NCBI RefSeq assembly: GCF_007753095.1
Contig: NZ_CP036348.1
Span: forward strand, 2,108,001 to 2,172,000
DNA length: 64,000 nucleotides
Source of the DNA: Rosistilla carotiformis
Lineage (GTDB): Bacteria; Planctomycetota; Planctomycetia; Pirellulales; Pirellulaceae
Direction: 5' to 3'
This document shows positions 1 through 7,848 of this stretch, one piece after another. A program made the position numbers and the translations under genes. Below the pieces are notes generated by a model that ran no database searches, had not been told where the DNA came from, and saw only the letters and a list, made by a program, of their open reading frames with translations. Each line of letters starts with the position of its first letter. The first letter of the stretch is position 1.

Positions 1-1089
1 GTTCGCTTGATGCAACACGTTGCCCCCCGATCCCTTGAAGCTGGCAAGCTTTCTCCCATCGGCATCATACGCTTGAGCGCGGCCGCGTTGGCCTTCCAAT
101 CGGCCTCCTTCGCAATAGACGACGTATCCGCTGCCCGGTCCCGGATGCTCTGGACTCTTTTTAACGCCTGGTTCATTAGGAAGATTCGACAGGCCGATGA
201 CGACCGGAATCGATCCGGTGTCGAAATACGCAAAGTGAACGTTGGGTGTTTGCCCCGCATCGTCCAGGACCACGCGTCCGCCGCCGCCAAGAATTTGCTT
301 CGGCAACGCGACCCGGTCTTGGAAGACGTTATTGCGAACATCGTCCAGGACGTGGACACCCCAGTTGCCCATCTCGCCCGATCCGGTGTTCCAATCCCAG
401 TGCCAATCGTACTGCAAATTATTGCGGAAGATCGGTTCGTCTTGGGCTGGCCCCAGCCACAGATCATAAGCGACCGACTTGTCGATCGGCAGCGGCTCTG
501 TCCGGCGCCCGATCGAACCTCGCAGACCGTAGCGGTTGACGCGGACCGCTTGGATCGCTCCCAACGCTTTGTCGTCGTGCAAGTACTTTTGAATCTCCGC
601 CTGCATCGGATCCGAACGCTGCTGCGTTCCGACCTGGCAGATTCGATCGTACTTCCGCGCCGCCGCGACGGTCTGCCGACCTTCCCACTGGCTGTGCGAC
701 AACGGCTTTTCGACGTACACATCTTTGCCCGCTTCCATCGCCCAAATCGTGGCCAGGCAGTGCCAGTGGTTGCAGGTGGCGACGACGACCGCGTCGATGC
801 TGTCCGAGGCGATCAGATCGCGAAGGTCTTTCCAAGTTTGCGCTTTGGGAAACCTTCGGCTGGTGCGGCTCAAGCGAGCCTGATCGGGATCGCAAAGACC
901 GGCGATGTTGACCCCGGGGACTTTTTCGAAGTAGCCCATCAATTCGTTCGATCGTCCGCCACAGCTGATGAAGCCAACGTTGATTTCGTCGTTAGCCAGG
1001 GCTGCGGTCGCGCGGCGACCGGGGAGCGTCGCGACAGCGCCGGCAGCGAGCCCAGAAGCGACAAACTGTCGTCGTGTTGCTTGAGTCAT
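1..1089 (-). CDS. Gfo/Idh/MocA family oxidoreductase with Tat-type leader (3' end outside window)
   Basis: This is the N-terminal 363 codons of a predicted NAD(P)-dependent sugar or inositol dehydrogenase-like protein; the gene runs off the left edge. The start ATG at 1089-1087 is followed by a twin-arginine leader (T-R-R-Q-F near residue 5, then an Ala/Gly-rich hydrophobic stretch), the usual export signal of planctomycete members of this family. The Rossmann part begins near residue 36 (INVGFISCGG), and the family hallmark E-K-P (VEKPLSH) is near residue 130. The C-terminal part contains the W-H-W-D-W and G-x-W-G-x-H segments seen in secreted planctomycete homologues. The long open frame on the opposite strand is a shadow. 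It is transcribed away from the DUF1080 gene. The family is secure; the substrate is unknown. Confidence 0.9.
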   Translation of the reverse strand, partial: MTQATRRQFVASGLAAGAVATLPGRRATAALANDEINVGFISCGGRSNELMGYFEKVPGVNIAGLCDPDQARLSRTSRRFPKAQTWKDLRDLIASDSIDAVVVATCNHWHCLATIWAMEAGKDVYVEKPLSHSQWEGRQTVAAARKYDRICQVGTQQRSDPMQAEIQKYLHDDKALGAIQAVRVNRYGLRGSIGRRTEPLPIDKSVAYDLWLGPAQDEPIFRNNLQYDWHWDWNTGSGEMGNWGVHVLDDVRNNVFQDRVALPKQILGGGGRVVLDDAGQTPNVHFAYFDTGSIPVVIGLSNLPNEPGVKKSPEHPGPGSGYVVYCEGGRLEGQRGRAQAYDADGRKLASFKGSGGNVLHQAN

Positions 1090-1263
1090 GTCTAAAAGTC
1101 CTTTTGATAAAAAAGAGCGTTAGGGAAGATAAGAAGCAGCTATCCGCCGGTGGCGGTCCACTATCGGACACTGGCGAGTTTCTATAATAACCAATCTCGG
1201 TGTGTTTCGCCCACCTAGAATGTCGCCTGGACAGGGCAATTCAGTGTTTCAATTTGAGGTATC

Positions 1264-1322
1264 AGCCGCCACGCGTTAGCGTCCGGTTTACCTGGAGAAC
1301 CGGACGCTAACGCGTGGCGGCT
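1264..1322. repeat. Perfect 25-bp inverted repeat with 9-base loop
   Basis: The arms at 1264-1288 and 1298-1322 are perfect reverse complements built around ACGCGTTAGCGTCCGGTT. It lies between divergent gene starts and has no T-tract, so it is not a typical terminator. It looks like a dispersed extragenic palindrome. A shorter related string (AACGCGTTAGCGTTT) occurs at 37911-37925. Confidence 0.85.
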
Positions 1323-1405
1323 AGTTTGCCTATGCACAAACACTGATTAGCCCTGGTCGCCAGGGAAGGGCAATTGAGCTTTCCGAACAAGAACGCCAAA
1401 GGAAA

Positions 1406-1466
1406 TGGTAACCCGACGCGTCAGCGGGGCACCGCGTGAATTCCTCGCTGACGCGTCGGGTTACCA
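1406..1466. repeat. Perfect 21-bp inverted repeat with 19-base loop
   Basis: The arms at 1406-1426 and 1446-1466 are perfect reverse complements with core ACCCGACGCGTCAGCG. It is 84 bases from the first palindrome and similar in design (CGCGT core), but not the same sequence. It is placed in the same divergent gap. Confidence 0.85.
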
Positions 1467-1614
1467 AGAATGCCTATCTTGAAACAGCGATCTGCCGTGA
1501 GGATGTAGCTGGCTGGTGGGTTAAGTACAATCGGAGGCTCTCCTGCCCACCTCGAGCTGGCGGCTGCCTGATCGCCGGCAACCCGATCTCCCTTCCTTTG
1601 ATTTGAGTCGAAAC

Positions 1615-2790
1615 ATGCATCGCAGCTGGATTGTCGCTCTCGTATTGCTGCTCGCCCCCACAGCGAACCTCTGGTCGCAACAGAAGGACGACGGTTTTGT
1701 CCCAATGTTTAACGGCAAGGACCTGTCGGGCTGGCAACTGGTCAACACCGATCCCCGCACCTGGTCGGTCGAAGATGGGATGCTGATCTGCAGCGGGAAA
1801 CCGATCGGCGAACTGCGGACCGATCGGATGTATCAGAACTTCATCATGGAAGTCGAGTGGCGGCACATGGTTCCCAAAGGGAACGCCGGAATCTTTGTCT
1901 GGGCCGATGATATCACCGCCAAGGGACAGCCGTTTCATCGCGGGATCGAAGTCCAGATCCTCGAGAACGCCTACGGCAAAGCCGATTGGTTCACCACACA
2001 TGGCGATATCTTTCCGATCCATGGGGCCAAGATGACTCCGGTCAACGATCGCGGTGGCAGTCGCGCTTTTCCGACGGAAATGCGTTCGCTGCCGACGCCC
2101 CAGTGGAATCACTATCGGATCGAAGCGATCGACGGCACGATCTCGCTGGCGGTCAATGGCAAAGTCGTCACCCGTGGCACCGACTGCAACCCGCGCAAGG
2201 GCTATCTGTGCATCGAATCCGAAGGCGGCGTCGTCCATTACCGCAACGTGAAGATCAAAGAGCTGCCCGATACGCCGATCGAAGCCAACATGATCGCGAT
2301 CGCCGATCGCGGTTACCGCTGTCTGTACACCGGCATCGACTTGACCGGTTGGAGCGTGCAGCAGCCCGCAGGTGCGGCGGAGCAGACGGCGGAAAAGGCA
2401 GCTGGCCATTGGAAGCCGAGCGACTGGGTTCTCTCCTGCACCGGAGCCGCTGGCACGAACCTTCCACTTGCCTCCGACGAAGCCTTTGGCGATTATGGAT
2501 TTGTCGTCGACTTCCGACTGACCAAGGATTCGGGCTCGCCACAGATTCGTCTGCGTGGCGATGCGGCCGCGGTAGCGATCGCGGGTGACGATTCGCCGCT
2601 GACGCCTCATCTGGATAAGGTTGGCAAGTGGAATCGGATCGAAGGAGAGGTTCGCGGCGACAAGGTTTCGCTGACGATTAACGGCACACAGATCGAGCCG
2701 TTTGCGGCGACGGGATCCGCCGACGCCAAGGGGCCACTGACGCTGGTCCCCGACGGCCCCGTCGACTTTACCAACATCTTCGTTCGCTAG
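1615..2790 (+). CDS. Secreted DUF1080 (3-keto-disaccharide hydrolase-type) protein
   Basis: This 391-residue secreted protein has a hydrophobic signal peptide (MHRSWIVALVLLLAP). The first DUF1080 domain starts at about residue 28 with the characteristic F-N-G-K-D-L-S-G-W and runs to about 205, with the conserved G-N-A-G-I-F-V-W and E-V-Q-I-L-E segments. A second, more divergent copy begins at about residue 230 (Y-T-G-I-D-L-T-G-W) and fills the rest. The family has a concanavalin-like beta-sandwich fold and is linked to cleavage of oxidised disaccharides and glycans; the substrate here cannot be told. ATG at 1615 was preferred over an in-frame TTG at 1603 because it gives a clean signal peptide. 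The next gene starts 77 bases downstream and may be co-transcribed. Confidence 0.88.
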   Translation: MHRSWIVALVLLLAPTANLWSQQKDDGFVPMFNGKDLSGWQLVNTDPRTWSVEDGMLICSGKPIGELRTDRMYQNFIMEVEWRHMVPKGNAGIFVWADDITAKGQPFHRGIEVQILENAYGKADWFTTHGDIFPIHGAKMTPVNDRGGSRAFPTEMRSLPTPQWNHYRIEAIDGTISLAVNGKVVTRGTDCNPRKGYLCIESEGGVVHYRNVKIKELPDTPIEANMIAIADRGYRCLYTGIDLTGWSVQQPAGAAEQTAEKAAGHWKPSDWVLSCTGAAGTNLPLASDEAFGDYGFVVDFRLTKDSGSPQIRLRGDAAAVAIAGDDSPLTPHLDKVGKWNRIEGEVRGDKVSLTINGTQIEPFAATGSADAKGPLTLVPDGPVDFTNIFVR

Positions 2791-2867
2791 CGGTGACGAT
2801 GTTCGGGTGGCCGATCCGCGTCCGGTCGACGTTGTCAACATTATCGTTCGATAGAAGGAGAAGGCCG

Positions 2868-3506
2868 ATGCTATTGATTGGGACAACCGATTTGCGTCGC
2901 ACGCGCGACCGCGGCGATTTTCGCTGTCCCCAGTGTCGGCAGCTGCAACCGTATCGACTGAAGAGCGTCCGGCCGTTCCTGACGCTCTACTTCATCCCCA
3001 CGATTCCGATGGGGGCGGTGCAACATTACGTCGAATGCGACGAGTGCCGGCAAGCGTTTGAGCCGGCGGTGTTGGAGATCGATCCATCGACCGCCGTCCA
3101 TTTGGAACAGCAGCAGTTCCATCAAGAGGTGATGAACGTGGCGGTCCTGACCGTTGTTGCCGATGGCGAGATCACCGAAGCGGAGATTAAGTCGCTAGGG
3201 CATGTCGCCGAAATGCTGTTTGGTGAACCGACCGACCGCGAGGACCTTGGTCGAATGTGCGCCGCGGCGACGCAGGTCGGCTACAAACCTCATAACTACT
3301 TGCGCAGTGTCATGCCGCGATGGGACCGCGATCAGAAGTACCTGGCGATGAAAGCGATCTTCATGGCAGCAAGTGCGGAGGGGGATCTTACCCCCGAACA
3401 GCTGGAAGCCTTGGTGGCGGTCCGGCGAACGCTGGGATTGAGCGAAGAAGATTTTCAGGCCGCGATCGAAGAAGCACTGGCGATCGCCGACCAATTCGAC
3501 CGATAG
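2868..3506 (+). CDS. Zinc-ribbon plus TerB-like protein
   Basis: This 212-residue cytoplasmic protein starts at ATG 2868, which has a good ribosome-binding site (GAAGGAGA, 2854-2861). The N-terminal 70 residues contain two Cys pairs, C-P-Q-C near residue 20 and C-D-E-C near residue 56, flanking a hydrophobic segment (LTLYFIPTIPMG), as in zinc-ribbon proteins. From about residue 85 to the end there is an all-helical TerB-like domain with the typical A-D-G-E-I-T-E-A-E and A-E-G-D-L-T-P-E-Q acidic motifs, which can bind metal in the tellurite-resistance family. The combination is seen in bacterial proteins of unknown role. No other Ter genes are nearby, so a tellurite function is not implied. 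A weak terminator follows. Confidence 0.75.
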   Translation: MLLIGTTDLRRTRDRGDFRCPQCRQLQPYRLKSVRPFLTLYFIPTIPMGAVQHYVECDECRQAFEPAVLEIDPSTAVHLEQQQFHQEVMNVAVLTVVADGEITEAEIKSLGHVAEMLFGEPTDREDLGRMCAAATQVGYKPHNYLRSVMPRWDRDQKYLAMKAIFMAASAEGDLTPEQLEALVAVRRTLGLSEEDFQAAIEEALAIADQFDR

Positions 3507-3539
3507 TTCACTCCATGCCGGTACGGTACAATCAGAGGG

Positions 3540-3565
3540 CTAACGCAGACTGGGTTAGTTTTTTT
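3540..3565 (+). terminator. Weak intrinsic terminator after the TerB-like gene
   Basis: A 5-bp stem, CTAAC (3540-3544) with GTTAG (3554-3558), is followed by seven T residues (3559-3565). The stem is short, so efficiency is doubtful, but its position between a stop codon and the tRNA promoter fits. Confidence 0.5.
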
Positions 3566-3595
3566 GATTGGGCAGGCAAATTAGGTTAAAGCGAC

Positions 3596-3624
3596 TTGAC
3601 CAGATTTGCCGATTCTCCTATCGT
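3596..3624 (+). promoter_or_regulatory. Sigma-70-type promoter of tRNA-Cys
   Basis: TTGACC (3596-3601) and TATCGT (3619-3624) are separated by 17 bases. The -10 box ends 12 bases before the first base of the tRNA, which fits transcription starting just upstream of the mature 5' end. Confidence 0.7.
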
Positions 3625-3636
3625 ACGACTCCTCAA

Positions 3637-3708
3637 GGCGCCGTGGCCAAGTGGCTAAGGCAGTGGATTGCAAATCCACCATCGCCGGTTCGAATCCGGC
3701 CGGCGCCT
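3637..3708 (+). tRNA. tRNA-Cys (anticodon GCA)
   Basis: A full cloverleaf can be drawn. The acceptor stem is GGCGCCG (3637-3643) with CGGCGCC (3701-3707), the discriminator is U (3708), and the D-arm has GCC/GGC. The anticodon arm is GTGGA-TTGCAAA-TCCAC (3663-3679), giving anticodon GCA. The variable loop has four bases and the T-arm is GCCGG-TTCGAAT-CCGGC (3684-3700). CCA is not encoded. The U discriminator is the known identity element for Cys. Confidence 0.97.
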
Positions 3709-3730
3709 CTTAGAAGGATACCATTTAAGA

Positions 3731-3765
3731 AGCCCGCAGGAACGAAAGCTCCTGCGGGCTTTTTT
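3731..3765 (+). terminator. Strong intrinsic terminator after tRNA-Cys
   Basis: A perfect 11-bp stem, AGCCCGCAGGA (3731-3741) with its complement (3750-3760), has an 8-base loop and is followed by a T run to 3765. It ends the tRNA transcript 22 bases past the mature 3' end. Confidence 0.92.
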
Positions 3766-4408
3766 CGTGGGTACACGGCTCGTTGCCCAACGCGGCCACG
3801 CGGTCATCCAAGCGAGATCACCGGCGGCTCGACCGCTTCACGCATTCCCGACCGTCTCGTTCCTTCCCCAATGCGTCCAACAAGTCGAAGGGAACCGGGG
3901 AGTGCTGAACTCGTCGACTCGCAAGTACCGTTGACGTCAAACGTCGCGGAGTCCCAAGCCGACGTCACCGCCCATTCGGCGGACGCTCCCATCCCCACAA
4001 GTCACCAGTGGGTTGGTCACCCACAATCTTCTGGAAACGGCGCGCTGCTTCGCCGTGTGACAGGAGCCTCCACAAATTTCCCGCGTCGGGGATGTTCGGA
4101 CGAAGGTGAACACCATTCCCATCGAGGCAAGTTCGAGCATTTGACGTCAATGTACCCAAGTTTTGCTATACGCGACCGCTCCACCTGTTCCAGTTGTTGT
4201 GGCGCTGCGCCACACCCACAGGGACTACTTCTCGTTTCTCGTGATTGAATCGAGAGAGAGGCGACGAATCTTAGGGTGCCAAGTAGACCACTTTGGCTAC
4301 TTCTTGGGCGGCGTGTTTTCCATGGATCACTGGCATCCCCAACACAGTGCTTCCAGAAAATTTCCGCTCGTTGGCACAAACTCCTATTTGAAGAAAAGGA
4401 TTTCCACG
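3766..4408. other. Unassigned intergenic stretch
   Basis: No convincing gene is seen in about 640 bases. An open frame runs through from the tRNA, but its translation resembles nothing known to me and crosses the tRNA and terminator. The stretch contains two copies of the 10-base palindrome TTGACGTCAA (3931-3940 and 4141-4150) and presumably the promoter of the beta-barrel gene. Confidence 0.5.
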
Positions 4409-5059
4409 ATGAGACGGACACTCTTTCTTTGCATTGCCATGCTCGCATTTTGCACCTCGGCCAAAGCGGAAACGCTGGGCCAACGGATGGCCAGCGGCAA
4501 TTGCGAATGCAATCCCTTCTATGTTTCGGTATCGTCCGGGTGGACGTTTCTTTCCGATGTAGAAGACGGCATATTCTCCGCCGATTTTAACTCGGGCCTG
4601 AATGCCAACGTTGCACTCGGCTGGCAAGAAAAATTTGGTCGTGTTGAATTCGAATACAGCAAATTCGATTTCGATTTCGATACCGTCGGCTTCGGCCCTT
4701 TTAGAGCCGATGCAGATGGCAGTCAGTCCCTCGACACCTGGATGGTCAATGCTTACATTGATGTCCCCGTAACATCGCGTCTAACCGGGTACGCTGGAGC
4801 AGGCTTGGGAGTTGCTCAAACGTCTGCCAACAGCTTGGCCACCCTTGCGGGCACTGTCAGTGCAACGAGCGAACTCGGTTTCGCGTATCAAGCGCGGGCT
4901 GGTATTTCGTTCGACCTGACCAACCGTGTCGAACTGTTCAGTGGATACCGATTCCTCGGAACCGAAACCATGACGCTTCAAGATTCAGTCCTTCTAGTCC
5001 CGTTCAGCGACAAGCTGTTCGTCAACGAATGGGAATCGGGCATTCGTCTGAAGTTCTAG
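4409..5059 (+). CDS. Outer-membrane beta-barrel protein (porin-like, OmpA/Opacity type)
   Basis: This 216-residue protein has a signal peptide (MRRTLFLCIAMLAFCTSAKA) and then alternating amphipathic strands ending in an aromatic residue (RLKF-stop), the classical C-terminal signature of outer-membrane barrels. The body has G-W-x-F-L-S near residue 50, Y-A-G-A-G-L-G-V near 130, and F-S-G-Y-R-F-L-G near 180, as in small 8-strand barrels. ATG 4409 is preceded by AAAAGGA (4394-4400), which fixes this start over a longer open frame. Two Cys residues shortly after the signal peptide (N-C-E-C-N) are unusual for a barrel. The exact role (porin, adhesin or structural) is unknown. It is monocistronic, with a hairpin downstream. 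Confidence 0.8.
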   Translation: MRRTLFLCIAMLAFCTSAKAETLGQRMASGNCECNPFYVSVSSGWTFLSDVEDGIFSADFNSGLNANVALGWQEKFGRVEFEYSKFDFDFDTVGFGPFRADADGSQSLDTWMVNAYIDVPVTSRLTGYAGAGLGVAQTSANSLATLAGTVSATSELGFAYQARAGISFDLTNRVELFSGYRFLGTETMTLQDSVLLVPFSDKLFVNEWESGIRLKF

Positions 5060-5099
5060 ACGCAAACGATCACTTGACCAAACATCTTGGATCGATGGC

Positions 5100-5127
5100 G
5101 GTGCAGCGTTCGCATGAACGCTGCACC
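5100..5127. terminator. Hairpin between convergent genes
   Basis: A perfect 12-bp stem, GGTGCAGCGTTC (5100-5111) with its complement (5116-5127), has a four-base loop. There is no real T-tract, so it may be an RNA-stabilising stem or a factor-assisted bidirectional terminator between the barrel gene and the HEAT-repeat gene on the other strand. Confidence 0.55.
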
Positions 5128-5320
5128 TGTCTTTCGTTGACGCAGTCGCCGGTCCCATTCAGGCGGTAAACACTTGTTCGTTTTTGTGTTGGGAAACGAA
5201 CATCCGACGCTGGCGACGTGCAACGTCCGTCCGCTTCCGCCACCGTTGTTGGCCCGGCATTGGCGATAGCGTTCCGCGCCACGACCAGGCTGCGCGGGCC
5301 TACCGCACTGCAAGGCGAAC

Positions 5321-6538
5321 CTATTTAAAAGACACATGGGCTTCTTGCCACCACGTGGTCCATTTGTCTGCGTCGTCGCCAAAGTTTTGCTGAGTCAGTT
5401 TCTCCAGTCCGGCAACCGCTGCAGCGCGGACTCGGGCGTCACCGTCTTGCAACGCGATCATTAAGGCTTCCACAGCGACGGGATCTTTTACGTTCGCCAG
5501 AGCACGGGCTGCGGCGATTCTTAACAGCGGCAGCCGCGCCTTCAGCCCCGCCAAATGGGGCACAAGCTTGAGACTGGCGAGATCGGCAAGTTTTTGCTCC
5601 GCCTGTCCGTCGGCAGCTTGTCGGCGAATGGCTTCGACCATCGCCATGATCTCGTCGACCGACTGGGGAATCTCAAGTTGGGGCAGCTCGATCCCTGCCG
5701 GGATCAGGCTTTCCAAAGTGCTACCGGCGCGCAACTCCTCCACGGTCGGCAGTTTTCCGCCGCGCAACACGTTCAGTTTCAACAGGACATCCAGCTTGGC
5801 GCGATCCGCTGCGTCCAACGCCTGCACTTCCGCATGTGCCTGCGCCCGGACGGCGGGATCGGCGGAAAAGATGCCGCGCGCGGTTGCCTTCGCCTGAACC
5901 GACACATCGACCTGTTCAAGCGACGCCGCACCGACAGCTTCTGACTCTTTCAAAAGATCCGCGGCGGCTTGCAGGTCGGTGCTGGGAACTTGGAAGGTCG
6001 CTTGTAATTTGCTGGGTGATACCCCCGCGCGGTCGATCCAGATCGCCGACTGGTAAGCCCAGATCGAAAGATCGCCGCGAAGCGACAGAATTCGCTGGCA
6101 ACGTGGATCGACAGCAGCGATGACAAACGACTGTCCGGCCGGCGGAGAATTCTTGTGGTAGTCGATACAGACGACTTGGACCAGAAAGCCATGCTCGCTG
6201 GCGTCGTTCAATTCGATCGACGCGGTACGGCGATAGGTCCCCTGAGCGGTCAGTTTTCCCTTCAAACCTACGGCCGCCAGTCGCTGGACGTCGCCGCCTT
6301 GAGGCAAGAAGAGCGTTCCGGGGGTGACGGTCAGTTGCAGATCTCCAGCTGCTTGCTTCCGCAGATAGAGCTTCATGCGATCCCCCATCGCCCCGCCGAG
6401 AAAATCGATCCGGACACTCACTGCCCCCGATTCGATGGCGGCGTGCAATTCCAATCGACGGGCTTCGGCAAACACAGGCAAAGCGAAAAGTCCTAGCCAT
6501 GCCAAAGAAAAACGGATCGCAAATTTGATCGATAACAT
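5321..6538 (-). CDS. Secreted HEAT-repeat protein
   Basis: This is a 405-residue protein with a signal peptide (MLSIKFAIRFSLAWLGLFALPVFA) when read from ATG 6538-6536; an in-frame start 66 bases further upstream would bury that signal. Residues 30-200 form a beta-rich region of unknown family (R-L-E-L-H-A-A-I, then L-Q-L-T-V-T-P-G). The last 80 residues carry HEAT/PBS-lyase-like repeats: A-A-R-A-L-A-N-V-K-D-P-V-A-V-E-A-L and D-A-R-V-R-A-A-A-V-A-G-L-E-K-L, usually a protein-binding surface. The tail D-D-A-D-K-W-T-T-W-W is typical of planctomycete exported HEAT proteins. The gene is monocistronic and convergent with the beta-barrel gene. No enzymatic motif was recognised. Confidence 0.75.
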   Translation of the reverse strand: MLSIKFAIRFSLAWLGLFALPVFAEARRLELHAAIESGAVSVRIDFLGGAMGDRMKLYLRKQAAGDLQLTVTPGTLFLPQGGDVQRLAAVGLKGKLTAQGTYRRTASIELNDASEHGFLVQVVCIDYHKNSPPAGQSFVIAAVDPRCQRILSLRGDLSIWAYQSAIWIDRAGVSPSKLQATFQVPSTDLQAAADLLKESEAVGAASLEQVDVSVQAKATARGIFSADPAVRAQAHAEVQALDAADRAKLDVLLKLNVLRGGKLPTVEELRAGSTLESLIPAGIELPQLEIPQSVDEIMAMVEAIRRQAADGQAEQKLADLASLKLVPHLAGLKARLPLLRIAAARALANVKDPVAVEALMIALQDGDARVRAAAVAGLEKLTQQNFGDDADKWTTWWQEAHVSFK

Positions 6539-6794
6539 CAGCGCACTCGGTGTTGGAAGATTGAGGTTGGCGGCGAGCGATTGTACCGCAGACTGGCAGT
6601 GCATGAAGCAACCGAAATGAGTAAACGCAGGGGCGTCCCGTATTTACGTTGAGACGGTTCGACGCATGAGCCAAAGCGGCCGACTTCTCGACCGGTCCCA
6701 CGGCACTCGCCCACGTACCGGATGGCTCGACAAACGGGAGCGGAATCCAGCCCGCGGGTGTCATCCGAAACGTCCTCTCACAGGCAAGCAAGTC

Positions 6795-7538
6795 TTATTG
6801 AGCGGCTGGCTTCTCGGTTTCTTTCGTCCGAGCAACGACTTGTTGCAGGTGGACGTTGGCGACGTCGGCCATGTAGTGGGTTTGGTTCAGCGAAACCGCT
6901 TTTTTCAACCAACGTTCCGCGTCGGCTAAATTGCCTTGAGCGTCTTGGTACATCCCCAAGTAGAGCCAACCGTAAAACTGAGCCGATTTGGCAGCGGGAG
7001 AATCTGCTGGGAATGCCGCGATGGCATCGGTCACGGTTTGGATCGATGCGGTACCGGCAAACAGGTCGTACACCTCTTGCAGCGGAGGCCGGGAATCGCC
7101 GGGAGCGGGCAGGTAATCGTTGACTGCTGCATCGGTGCCCTGGAGCCGTGCGACACACATGTAATGCCAAACTGCGTTTTCGACGTCGTGCGCGTTCACG
7201 GTCCGGTGAACAACAAACTGTCTCCGCCCCGCTTCGAATTCGCCTGCATAATATTGGGCGATTCCACGCTGCCACATGAAGGGAATCTGAGCGGGCTGGA
7301 TTTGGGCCGCTTCGTCGAAGGCAACTAAGGCTTCTTGAGCCAATCCGGCGCGAAGCAACAAGCTGCCACGGGCCATCGCAGCGGAAAAGCTACCGGGGTG
7401 CTGAGCATCGATTATTTTTGCGATTTCCGCCACGCGAGCGGTGTCGCCACTGCGAAGCGCTCGATAGCCCTCCGCCTCCCAATGACCGACCGTTTGGATT
7501 GGCACCAGCACCGAAAGAACCAGCAGAAACGTTAGCAT
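6795..7538 (-). CDS. Secreted TPR protein
   Basis: This 247-residue protein starts at ATG 7538-7536, giving a short N-terminal hydrophobic segment (MLTFLLVLSVLVPIQTVG) that looks like a signal peptide; the in-frame start 93 bases upstream adds a basic leader with no support. Tetratricopeptide-like helices follow: G-Y-R-A-L-R-S-G-D-T-A-R-V-A-E-I, A-A-M-A-R-G-S-L-L-L-R-A-G-L-A-Q-E-A-L-V-A-F-D-E-A, and a C-terminal Y-L-G-M-Y-Q-D-A-Q-G-N-L-A-D-A-E-R-W-L-K-K-A-V repeat. TPRs usually hold partner proteins together. No partner is suggested by the neighbours. Confidence 0.75.
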   Translation of the reverse strand: MLTFLLVLSVLVPIQTVGHWEAEGYRALRSGDTARVAEIAKIIDAQHPGSFSAAMARGSLLLRAGLAQEALVAFDEAAQIQPAQIPFMWQRGIAQYYAGEFEAGRRQFVVHRTVNAHDVENAVWHYMCVARLQGTDAAVNDYLPAPGDSRPPLQEVYDLFAGTASIQTVTDAIAAFPADSPAAKSAQFYGWLYLGMYQDAQGNLADAERWLKKAVSLNQTHYMADVANVHLQQVVARTKETEKPAAQ

Positions 7539-7848
7539 TTGGGATCCCGATCGTTTTTGTTGGCATCGAAATTTGATGCGGCCTGCATCGATGAATTGCA
7601 AAAAACGGTTCAAATGTACGATTTTTGCCAAACCGCCCAGATTGACAACGGCAAAGTGTTGGTTAGTTTAACGTGACAGGAAAATTGTTGCAAATCGCAT
7701 CAAGCCCGTAAACGACTTGATTCCCCGCGCGCATTCGATGCATCGAGGATGGTCCTCTTGGGAAAAAGGTCGCTTGCTTCTGGTTTCAGGAGCGGTGGTT
7801 TTAGCGGTTTGTATTGGGTACCCAGAAACTTTGTTTGGAGATTTCGGA
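7539..7848. other. Divergent promoter region
   Basis: 310 bases between the TPR gene and the Cys-rich gene, transcribed away from each other. No gene was recognised. An in-frame extension of the Cys-rich gene into this region lacks similarity to a signal peptide and is ignored. Confidence 0.6.

Larger units (their letters stand above)
1090..1614. other. Divergent intergenic region with two long palindromes
   Basis: No gene was found in these 525 bases between two divergently transcribed starts. They hold two long, near-perfect inverted repeats, listed separately, and presumably the promoters of both flanking genes. Confidence 0.7.

Noticed and set aside
7-1095. Long open frame on the plus strand
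   Set aside because: It is the antisense shadow of the oxidoreductase gene; the minus strand carries the Tat leader and E-K-P motif.
1474-2886. 470-codon frame on the minus strand
   Set aside because: Antisense to the DUF1080 gene, with an Arg/Asp-rich translation resembling nothing; the plus strand has the signal peptide and repeated domain.
3568-4248. 226-codon frame through tRNA-Cys
   Set aside because: It crosses a perfect tRNA and its strong terminator, so it cannot be a real gene.
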